This document shows, one piece after another, positions 55,701-61,593 of a DNA stretch of 61,593 nt (position 1 is the stretch's first letter; the number at the start of each line of letters is the position of its first letter). The translations under genes and the position numbers were made by a program. The notes below the pieces were generated by a model, which ran no database searches, had not been told where the DNA came from, and was given only the letters and a program-made list of their open reading frames with translations. The DNA lies in NCBI GenBank assembly GCA_021298155.1, contig JAJTEN010000008.1, positions 1 to 61,593 of the forward strand. Direction: 5' to 3'. Source of the stretch: Sphingobacteriales bacterium. GTDB taxonomy: Bacteria > Bacteroidota > Bacteroidia > UKL13-3.

Positions 55701-57903
55701 TGGGAATGAACTTAAAATGAATACTGTGGCCGATTTTGAGTCGAAGAAATTATATATTCTTCAAATTCAAACCAGCGACGGAAAAGGAGGTAATTTTACT
55801 AAGCAATTTGTGGTAAACATTACAGATAGTAATGATGCTCCAGTTAATGTTACCCTCATCACAAATTCGATTGAGGAAAATAAACCCACCCGTTCACCAA
55901 TTGGCGTTTTTTATACCAATGATGCCGATCAAAATGATGTTTTTACTTATGCTTTTGTAAGTGGAATGGGTGCCATTGATAATGGATCGTTTTGGATACA
56001 GAATGATACCTTGTATTCTAATTCGGTTTTCAATTATGAAACAAAGAATATATATAGTATTCGCGTGAGGGTAAGTGATGCTGGTGGCTTAAGTTTTATC
56101 CGTCAATTAGATATTACGGTAAGTGATGCCAATGATGCACCTACTAATATTGAATTGTCTACAAATGAGATAACTGAAAAGAAAGCTAATCGTTCTGTTG
56201 TGGCCAGACTAACCAGTACTGATGAAGATATTAATAACTTCACTTATTCTTTGGTGGGTGGACTCGGTTCAACACACAACGATGCATTTGTGATTCAAGG
56301 AACCGAATTGCGTGCCAATAGGGTATTTAATTTTGAGCAGCAAAAAGTATTTTCAATTCGCATCTCAACCAATGATGGCAGAGGTGGTAGCTTTGAAAAA
56401 GCATTTACTATTAATATTTTAGATAGCAGTGATGCACCTACTAATATTGTTTTAAGTAAAAGTAATTTACCAGAAAATGCTCCAATTGCAACTGCAGTAT
56501 GTACTATTAACACCATTGATGAAGACACATTGGATGCCTTTACTTATGCTTTTGCTAATGTTAATGGAAATAATAATGACAAGTTTTTTATTGTTGGTAA
56601 TGAATTAAGAACATCACAAGTTTTTGATTTTGAAACCAAGAATTTTTATATGGTATTCATCCAAACAACCGATGCTGCAGGTAATGCATTTACCCGTCCG
56701 TTTGTTATTAATATTACAGACACCAATGATGCGCCAACTTCACTAAATATTAGTAACCTTAACGTGAATGAAAATTTACCGATTGGCACTTATATTGGAT
56801 CGTTTACTTCTGCCGATGCAGATCAAACATCTGGCTTTGTATATACCTTAGTAGGTGGTGCTGGAGCAAATGATAATATTCGTTTTAGCATACAAAATGA
56901 TTCATTGTATACCAACCAAAGCTTTAATTTTGAATCTAAGCAAAGCTATGGTATTAGGGTGCGAACAACTGATGCTACCGGCGAAATTTTTGAACGTGCA
57001 TTTGTGGTAACTATCAACGATGCCAACGACGCCCCTACGGCTTTAATGCTCTCAAATGATATACTAAACGAAAATGCTTCCAAGCAAACGCTTATTGGGT
57101 TGTTCTCAACTTCAGATATTGATGCGGTGGATGCTCATAGCTATTCGTTTACTTCGGGAGTTGGTGATGCAGATAATGCAGCATTTATCATTGATCAAAA
57201 TAAATTACTGGCAAATTTTTCAGCAAATTTTGAACTTAAATCTAGTTATACTGTGCGTGTAAAATCGAAAGATTCGGGTAATGATACCATTGAACGCGCT
57301 TTTGCTATTACCATTGCTGATTTAAGCGAGGCGCCAAGTATAAATAACCAAAAGTTTGAAATTAGTGAAAAAGCAAGCCTCACAGATGTTGTTGGCATTG
57401 TAACTTCAAATTCTCCAGATGCAGGGGCTAACTTAAAATATTTACTTGTAGATGCCGGCTCAGTTCCATTTTCACTGAATGAAACCAGCGGACAACTTAC
57501 TGTTAAATCTGTGCTTGATTACGAAAAGATTCAAGAATACCAGTTAAGCATAATTGTGAAGGATGAACAACAAATACCTTTATATGATACTGCAACAATA
57601 ACGGTTCAAGTAAAAGATGAAATTGAACAAAATTTAGACATTCCAGCAAATAACTTTATTTCTCCTAATGGGGATGGATTGAATGATGTTTTTGCCATTC
57701 AAAATGTTGAATTGTATGCAAAATATAGTTTGGTAATTTATAATGAATCTGGCCTAGAGCTTTACAGAGTTATTAATAATTACAAGAATGATTGGGATGC
57801 AACATATAATGGTGAAAGACTTCCAACGGGCGTATACTATTTCTTATTTAGAAACTCAGAAACTGGAGACGAATTTAAAGGCGCCATTAATATCGTTAAA
57901 TAA
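52726..57903 (+). CDS. Adhesin with 15 cadherin-like repeats and type B T9SS domain (CHU_C)
   Basis: A 1725-residue protein. After a signal peptide (to AMAA) comes the AFVGDTCRG domain (about 22-133), shared with the giant protein upstream. Residues about 135-1635 hold fifteen repeats of about 100 residues; fourteen follow PTNIxLSxxxIxEN...DxDxxxxFxYSLVxGxGSxDN...FNFExKxxYSIRVxTxD...FTIxVxDxNDA, with calcium-type DxND linkers, and the fifteenth is divergent. The end (about 1640-1725; FISPNGDGLNDVFAIQN to FKGAINIVK) is a gliding-motility C-terminal domain, i.e. a type B T9SS signal. It is expected to be attached at the surface. PorP/SprF follows 23 bases downstream. Confidence 0.92.
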   Translation: MKKYKLLVVLTLLLTFRSAMAAPPPTWTVNPAAYQYSMTITAVANVNCVELLSPSNRIGAFVGDTCRGTVLTSNVINGRYIASMVVYSNVPLGETVTFKIYNAANDIVYDAKVTAAFQDNASYGATVSPFVVRNNNQPTALALSANTIQEGLPANSVIGLLSSTDPDAGETFTYSLVAGPGSTDNTNFNVLGNQLRSNAAFNFNLKSSHSIRVRTTDANGCSFEQVFTISVQDVNTTPTNIFLSDTSVNENLSSLATVGSLSALDVDLGESHTYSLVTGAGSGDNASFNIIGSVLRTSASFNFETKSSYSIRVRVNDIANNAFEKIFTIAIKDQNDQPTNIQLGGNNVGVNFAENRPLGSFVANLSTIDEDAGNSFIYSFVNVQGNDNAQFAIVGSQLRTNALFDFESRQNYVIFVQTNDGNGGLYSKQFSLTVTDSNDAPTDIALTNTAIGENLMANTFIGKLSAIDPDLSGNYVYSLVNGAGSGGNNNVRISNDSLYTNAMYDFEQTASFSVRILVNDGSMGTFQRTFTITVIDNNDLPTNILLTSNQVAENLNANSIIGQLSSLDQDPTNTFSYSLVTGAGSTDNSSFNISGNHLRTALPFDFETKNVYSIRVRTTDNAGAFFEKIFTIDVTNVVDVPTNILLTNFSINENSAVNSLIGNLSSVCQDTGISFVYSFNNSIGSNDNSAFLILGNQLRTNAVFNFEAKSLYNIYVTTTSGNVSYTKLLQINVTDVNDAPTDIALSISNINENRPAGSFIGVFSSTDPDQANTFNYSLVAGMGASNNNKFSVRNDSLFTSAILDFETISTFSIRVATTDNGALSFQKIFTITVNDSNDAPTAVNLSASAVNENAVLGTVVGSLSSVDADAGQTFTYSLVSGVGSANNNLFSIVGNQIRTNAVFNFEAQSSLLIRVQTNDGNGGTFADTFRISILDVNDIPTNINLSNTNIAENRPIGSVVGTLSTVDQDASDAFTYSLTSGGNTDNLFFVISGNELKMNTVADFESKKLYILQIQTSDGKGGNFTKQFVVNITDSNDAPVNVTLITNSIEENKPTRSPIGVFYTNDADQNDVFTYAFVSGMGAIDNGSFWIQNDTLYSNSVFNYETKNIYSIRVRVSDAGGLSFIRQLDITVSDANDAPTNIELSTNEITEKKANRSVVARLTSTDEDINNFTYSLVGGLGSTHNDAFVIQGTELRANRVFNFEQQKVFSIRISTNDGRGGSFEKAFTINILDSSDAPTNIVLSKSNLPENAPIATAVCTINTIDEDTLDAFTYAFANVNGNNNDKFFIVGNELRTSQVFDFETKNFYMVFIQTTDAAGNAFTRPFVINITDTNDAPTSLNISNLNVNENLPIGTYIGSFTSADADQTSGFVYTLVGGAGANDNIRFSIQNDSLYTNQSFNFESKQSYGIRVRTTDATGEIFERAFVVTINDANDAPTALMLSNDILNENASKQTLIGLFSTSDIDAVDAHSYSFTSGVGDADNAAFIIDQNKLLANFSANFELKSSYTVRVKSKDSGNDTIERAFAITIADLSEAPSINNQKFEISEKASLTDVVGIVTSNSPDAGANLKYLLVDAGSVPFSLNETSGQLTVKSVLDYEKIQEYQLSIIVKDEQQIPLYDTATITVQVKDEIEQNLDIPANNFISPNGDGLNDVFAIQNVELYAKYSLVIYNESGLELYRVINNYKNDWDATYNGERLPTGVYYFLFRNSETGDEFKGAINIVK

Positions 57904-57926
57904 TCACTCTATTTAAAAATAAGAAC

Positions 57927-59054
57927 ATGAAAAAGTATATTTTATTCATAGCATTTGCAGTAAATTTTTATTTAGTTAATGCACAAGATAGGTCTAGTTT
58001 CTATACCAATTTATTTAATCCTTTTTTAGCTAATCCAGCAATGGCTGGTTGCTATGATAACTTGCATACCATCTTAAATGCAAGAACAATGGTTGGTGGA
58101 ATTGAGTCTGCACCTAGAACTATTAATTTTGCAATGCACTCGCCATTTGCCAATAATACAGGTTTAGGATTAAAGGTAATCAATCACTGGAATGGGGCAT
58201 TTCGTACCATAAATACAGAAGGGGCCTATTCAAAAGTGGTTAAATTGAAAGATAATCACAACCTAACTTTTGGTTTAAGCGTAGGTTTTATGCAAACCAA
58301 TTTGAATTTGGATTTAATTAATAGTTCAGTTGACCTTAGTGATCCAAGTTTAAATTTGCCCGATTTAAATAGGGTAAACTTTACTTCGGGCGCAGGATTG
58401 GTGTATCGATATAAATCGCATTTTGAATTTTATGCATCCTCTCCAATGATGGTAACAGGTGCTCAATCTTTGAACGGTTTTTTTCTAATGGGAACCAATT
58501 ACAAATTTTATCTCGACCACAATAAGGCTTATTCTTTAAAACCAACAGTTAATTATTATAATTTTACTCAAGCCCCAAAATTGATGGATTTATTGGTAAC
58601 GGGTGCATGGAACGATGTGTTGCAATTAACAGGAGGTTATCGTAGTAATGGCTCACTAATCGCTGGTTTTGGCTTTAACTTTAAAAATGTTGTGGTGGGT
58701 TATAATTATTATCATCACACAAGTGAGTTAACCAGATTAGCTCCTGCCCAAAATGAAATTGCAATTGCTTTTAACTTTAAAAAGCCTGAGAAAGGTGCGC
58801 CTAAGAAGCAAGAGGTGGTAGATAAAGCGATTATTGAAGATCAAATTGAAAAAATCAACCTACGAATCAATGGGTTAATTAGTTTAGAGAAATCAAACCC
58901 TGGCTTGGTAAATGTTAAAAATGAATTGTCTAAAATTAACCGTGATTTAGAAAAAATCTTATCTAAGTACAAAATAGAGAGTATTGAGCAACTTAAACGA
59001 ATCAAAGAATTGCAAACATCTATTGAATTATTAATTGCAAAATACAATGACTAA
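57927..59054 (+). CDS. PorP/SprF-family T9SS outer-membrane protein
   Basis: A 375-residue protein with a signal peptide ending in NAQ. Residues about 20-290 match PorP/SprF (FYTNLFNPFLANPAMAG; HNLTFGLSVGFMQ; GAWNDVLQLTGGYR; IAFNFKKP), a beta-barrel family whose members are needed for secretion or anchoring of type B T9SS substrates. Residues about 300-375 form a coiled coil (many Leu/Ile in charged heptads). Position directly after the type B adhesin strongly suggests that it serves it. Confidence 0.9.
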   Translation: MKKYILFIAFAVNFYLVNAQDRSSFYTNLFNPFLANPAMAGCYDNLHTILNARTMVGGIESAPRTINFAMHSPFANNTGLGLKVINHWNGAFRTINTEGAYSKVVKLKDNHNLTFGLSVGFMQTNLNLDLINSSVDLSDPSLNLPDLNRVNFTSGAGLVYRYKSHFEFYASSPMMVTGAQSLNGFFLMGTNYKFYLDHNKAYSLKPTVNYYNFTQAPKLMDLLVTGAWNDVLQLTGGYRSNGSLIAGFGFNFKNVVVGYNYYHHTSELTRLAPAQNEIAIAFNFKKPEKGAPKKQEVVDKAIIEDQIEKINLRINGLISLEKSNPGLVNVKNELSKINRDLEKILSKYKIESIEQLKRIKELQTSIELLIAKYND

Positions 59055-59727
59055 ATGTTTTCGAATTTTAGTAGCTGCCTCTTTTCTCTTGTTTTCTAAT
59101 CAGGCTTTTTCACAAAAAAAAGATGCTGATAACCAGCAAATACAGCGTGAAGCGGTTGAAATGCGCAATAAGGTTAACAAGTATATGTCTGAAAAGTTGA
59201 TTCTGAATGATGTTCCAGCTAATGCTATAGACTCTTCTTCTCAAACCTTGATTAACCAACGAGTAGAAATTGATTATTTGAAAGAGCGATTGCAAAAGTT
59301 GGAAGAATTAGTTAAAGTACAACTTATAAAAAATAATATAAAGATCGACGCCTTTCATTACAGTGAGGATGCAACCGTAGATGATTTAACCGATATTGTG
59401 CCAGGTACCTATGTACATATAGGAGAAAAAAAGCTCCTATTGTTTTATGCTTTTGATTCGCATAAGCTTAACAAGCAACAAATTGGCGCAATCAAAGTGT
59501 TTTTGCATAACAAAAACACTACTAATATTCAGGTTAATGCCTTTACAGATATTTTTGGCTCTGATAGTTACAATAATAAGTTAGCAGATAAACGCTGCAA
59601 AGCCGTGATTAAACAGTTGCCTGATAAAAAGGCAAACACCAATATTTCTCCTGAAGCAGGTTGTGGTCAGTTGAATAGAATTGACTCTAGAAAATGTCGT
59701 AGGGTAGAGATTATCATTGGGAGCTAG
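59047..59727 (+). CDS. OmpA-like peptidoglycan-associated protein
   Basis: A 226-residue secreted protein from ATG 59047, overlapping the PorP/SprF gene by 8 bases. A signal peptide ends at FSQ, a charged coiled-coil region follows (about 25-95), and the last 100 residues are OmpA-like: LLLFYAFDSHKLNKQQI, NIQVNAFTDIFGSDSYNNKLADKR and RKCRRVEIII. This domain binds peptidoglycan. It probably ties the PorP/SprF-adhesin assembly to the cell wall. Confidence 0.85.
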   Translation: MTKCFRILVAASFLLFSNQAFSQKKDADNQQIQREAVEMRNKVNKYMSEKLILNDVPANAIDSSSQTLINQRVEIDYLKERLQKLEELVKVQLIKNNIKIDAFHYSEDATVDDLTDIVPGTYVHIGEKKLLLFYAFDSHKLNKQQIGAIKVFLHNKNTTNIQVNAFTDIFGSDSYNNKLADKRCKAVIKQLPDKKANTNISPEAGCGQLNRIDSRKCRRVEIIIGS

Positions 59728-59738
59728 TCTATAAAAAT

Positions 59739-60650
59739 TTAGGCCGGAATTCTATTATCTATCAACTTAAACCAAAGTGGTGGTATTGCCGCCACAAAGA
59801 ATAAACCTGCATATCCGCTCGGTAATTCCGGACTCTTTGCATGGCTATCCAAGGTGTGAAATGGTTTAGCAGCATAGTAATGGTGGTCTGCATGCCTGCT
59901 TAAATCTACCAGTAGAAATCTACTTACAATTGAATCGCTCTGCCAACTATGCATTTCATTTACCCGCTCGTTTTCTCTTCTTGTTAATCCGTAATGTTCA
60001 ATGTAATTTACATATTCTAACAAGAAATTTGCTACCACACAATGTAGAACAAACGCAACAAGCGCAATGGGTCCGAACCAAAAAACGATAACGCAATCAA
60101 ATAGTATATGAAGTATAATTTGTCTAATTACATAGTGATTTAAACTCCAAATAGATTTATTTTTTCCGTGTAATCTTTCTGATTCAAGTTTCCAAGCACT
60201 TTTAATCTGACCCAAGCCACTGCGCAGAAAAAAGGCATATAAATTTTCACCTTTTTGTGCTGAAGCAGTATCCTTACTTGTACCTACCCATTTATGATGA
60301 ACTCTAAGGTGTTCAACAAAAAAGTAAAAATTGCCCGCAGTAAACAATAACCACTTGCCTAAAAATTGCTGCCAGGCAGCTTTGCGGTGGATGAATTCAT
60401 GCGCTACAACTATTGCTGCAGATCCAGTATTTATGCCCATACTCACAGCTGCCACCCATATCCAAAAATCCTGTAATGCACCTGTTTTAATTCCATAAAA
60501 AAAGCTCATTAAACAGAGTATTTGTGCAGGAATATGTAAGAGTAAAATTAGTTTAGGCAACTTACTGTTTGCTGCACTGGCTTGATTATTTTTAATGGGT
60601 TGTAATAGCCATTCAATAGCCGCTAGGAAGCCCATAGATTCCCGATACAC
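59739..60650 (-). CDS. AlkB-family integral-membrane di-iron monooxygenase, N-terminus frameshifted
   Basis: The main frame (303 residues from GTG 60650; ATG 60635 also possible) keeps the histidine boxes HEFIHR (His84, His88), EHLRVHHKW (His114, 118, 119), NYIEHYGL and SRHADHH, plus the LPSGYAGL...IPPLW tail of alkane 1-monooxygenases. Such enzymes hydroxylate alkanes or fatty acyl chains at the membrane. The first TM segment is missing from this frame but is present in another frame at 60623-60709, so the gene is broken or has a one-base sequencing error. If the protein starts at 60650 it may still hold the metal site. Confidence 0.75.
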   Translation of the reverse strand: MYRESMGFLAAIEWLLQPIKNNQASAANSKLPKLILLLHIPAQILCLMSFFYGIKTGALQDFWIWVAAVSMGINTGSAAIVVAHEFIHRKAAWQQFLGKWLLFTAGNFYFFVEHLRVHHKWVGTSKDTASAQKGENLYAFFLRSGLGQIKSAWKLESERLHGKNKSIWSLNHYVIRQIILHILFDCVIVFWFGPIALVAFVLHCVVANFLLEYVNYIEHYGLTRRENERVNEMHSWQSDSIVSRFLLVDLSRHADHHYYAAKPFHTLDSHAKSPELPSGYAGLFFVAAIPPLWFKLIDNRIPA

Positions 60651-60709
60651 ACCGCTACTGCAGGTGTAAGGCTAAATATGTATGCAATATTTCTAAATGA
60701 TACTTTCAT
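60623..60709 (-). pseudogene. Detached N-terminus of the AlkB-like gene
   Basis: ATG 60709 opens 28 codons (a TM-like stretch with AYIFSLTPAVAV and GNLWAS) before TAG. An AlkB-type protein should begin with such a segment. Adding one G at the GGG run (plus-strand CCC at 60631-60633) would join it to the main frame as LWGFLAAIEWLL. This supports a one-base frameshift. The joined N-terminus would still be somewhat short for the family. Confidence 0.5.
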
Positions 60710-61094
60710 ATATCTATCAAAATTAAGCTTAGTTATTACAAAAGCAAATCTTCGTGTATGTCATTTTATTTTGCTTTTTATCCCATTTTGAACCAAAGTG
60801 GCTTATGCCCTAAGTATTTACTAATTGCATATAAATAGTAGCTTAATGTGCTTACAATCAAGTAAATCTATATATCCTAAGCAAAGGTCATGTAAAAAAC
60901 CGGCTTGATTTACATCCAATAGGTATAATTTATTACAGATTTTACCAAATATAGCCTATCAATTTCCATTTTTGGGACAAATCGATAAACGTTAATAGGT
61001 GTACATTAATGAATAATTAACTGATTGTTAGCATATTGAAACACATGTTACTTGTCTGGCATTATTTTCAATAAACATAAGTAAATATTATATA
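60710..61094. other. Intergenic region, about 385 bp
   Basis: AT-rich sequence between divergent genes. I see no coding frame, RNA or clear inverted repeat and no strong TTTG-N19-TAnnTTTG promoter, although promoters for both flanking genes must lie here. Confidence 0.45.
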
Positions 61095-61487
61095 ATGAAT
61101 AAATTAAAATGTATGTTTTTGTTATTGTTGGTGTGGCAATTAACCACAACCAGCTGCAAAAAGGCAGATGTAGACAAGAATGAACAAGATGTTTCAGCAG
61201 CTCCGAAAAAATTCACTGAAATGAAAGTAAACCAAAATTTTACCTGGTCTACCACTAAAGTAATCCAATTAAATTTTAAATCTATCCCAAACGACCCTAG
61301 AAATGCCGTTTTAAGAGTGGTTGACGCCGATGGTGTTGTTTATTTTAAAAAATTGCAAAGCGCTAATCAAAAATTTAATGGAAGTATTGTGGTTCCCAGT
61401 CACATTACTAAACTAAAGTACATTTATGGTAGCATACAGCAAGAGTTTAATGCAAATGCAGGTGTAGTAAATATTGATGTAAAATAA
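61095..61487 (+). CDS. Small lipoprotein, unknown function
   Basis: A 130-residue protein with lipobox TTSC (Cys21) followed by KK. The mature part has the FTWSTTKVIQLNF segment and strands such as VLRVVDADG and GSIVVPSHITKLKY, suggesting a small beta-sandwich. It resembles short lipoproteins preceding larger secreted beta-rich proteins in Bacteroidota, by general impression only. A further secreted-protein gene starts 18 bases downstream, so an operon is likely. Confidence 0.7.
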   Translation: MNKLKCMFLLLLVWQLTTTSCKKADVDKNEQDVSAAPKKFTEMKVNQNFTWSTTKVIQLNFKSIPNDPRNAVLRVVDADGVVYFKKLQSANQKFNGSIVVPSHITKLKYIYGSIQQEFNANAGVVNIDVK

Positions 61488-61505
61488 AATTTAGCGATCA
61501 TAAAC

Positions 61506-61593
61506 ATGAAAAAATTAATCTTATTTAGCTTGCTTATTGTATTAGCAAGTTTAAAATCCATTGCACAACCTATTATATCTATCTCCAGCATAA
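61506..61593 (+). CDS. Start of a secreted protein (truncated by window end)
   Basis: ATG 61506 opens a frame through the window end: 29 codons that begin MKKLILFSLLIVL and end the signal peptide near IAQ. Only the signal peptide and a few mature residues are visible, so the function is unknown. Confidence 0.65.
   Translation, partial: MKKLILFSLLIVLASLKSIAQPIISISSI

Noticed and set aside
52726-57903. CRISPR or satellite-type DNA repeat
   Set aside because: The periodicity of about 300 bases is coding (100-residue cadherin-like domains), with variable sequence between motifs.

Overview
The window comes from a member of the Bacteroidota, probably a Chitinophagales/Sphingobacteriales-type lineage. 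The evidence is a SusC/SusD pair, many secreted proteins ending in type IX secretion system (T9SS) sorting domains (type A and one type B/CHU_C), a PorP/SprF protein, cadherin-repeat adhesins, AT-rich DNA, and promoters of the Bacteroidota form TTTG-N19-TAnnTTTG. Genus-level placement is not possible from the sequence alone.

Layout. (1) 1-7.3 kb: the 5' end of an Ig-like repeat protein on the minus strand, a secreted M1 metallopeptidase, a GT-B glycosyltransferase, a 5'-half tRNA-Arg(CCU)-like remnant ending in a strong terminator, a LOG-family phosphoribohydrolase, a secreted thermonuclease, a Cys-rich membrane protein and an XRE regulator. (2) 7.3-23.1 kb: an alpha-glucan (starch/maltodextrin) utilisation locus. 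It has a periplasmic GH13 neopullulanase-like enzyme, a GH31 alpha-glucosidase, a Nudix-fold regulator with a degenerate Nudix box, a T9SS-exported four-repeat starch-binding-like protein, a T9SS-exported GH13 amylase, SusC, SusD and two accessory secreted proteins. Two copies of the palindrome AAGTGT-N7-ACACTT lie in the two divergent control regions and are good candidates for the operator of the Nudix-type regulator. (3) 23.2-43.1 kb: a surface-glycan locus. A long minus-strand operon runs from a Wzm/Wzt ABC exporter through three tandem PhyH-type Fe(II)/2-oxoglutarate oxygenases, a methyltransferase, a UbiA-type prenyltransferase, a transglutaminase-like lipoprotein, an AsnB-type amidotransferase, a UDP-glucuronate epimerase-like enzyme and two GT-A-like transferases to a TMTC-like GT-C/TPR membrane protein. 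Next to it are two plus-strand genes and a compact minus-strand cassette of acyl carrier protein, KAS III, GT2 and GNAT. (4) 43.3-59.7 kb: a 3128-residue LamG/FN3 T9SS protein, a 1725-residue adhesin with 15 cadherin-like repeats and a type B sorting domain, PorP/SprF and an OmpA-like protein. (5) 59.7-61.6 kb: an AlkB-family integral-membrane monooxygenase with an apparent N-terminal frameshift, a small lipoprotein and the start of a further secreted protein.

How the parts work together. In region 2, surface amylase and binding proteins would generate oligosaccharides, SusCD would import them, and periplasmic GH13/GH31 enzymes would finish hydrolysis under one local regulator. In region 3, the gene mix suggests a glycan or glycolipid with unusual oxidative, prenyl-related and acyl modifications, exported by an ABC system. 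In region 4, the two giant proteins share a small conserved domain, and the type B adhesin sits directly upstream of a PorP/SprF protein, the usual partner of such substrates. The most novel-looking elements are the UbiA/MTase/triple-PhyH block, the ACP-KASIII-GT2-GNAT cassette, the paired palindromes with the Nudix regulator, and the half-tRNA plus terminator.
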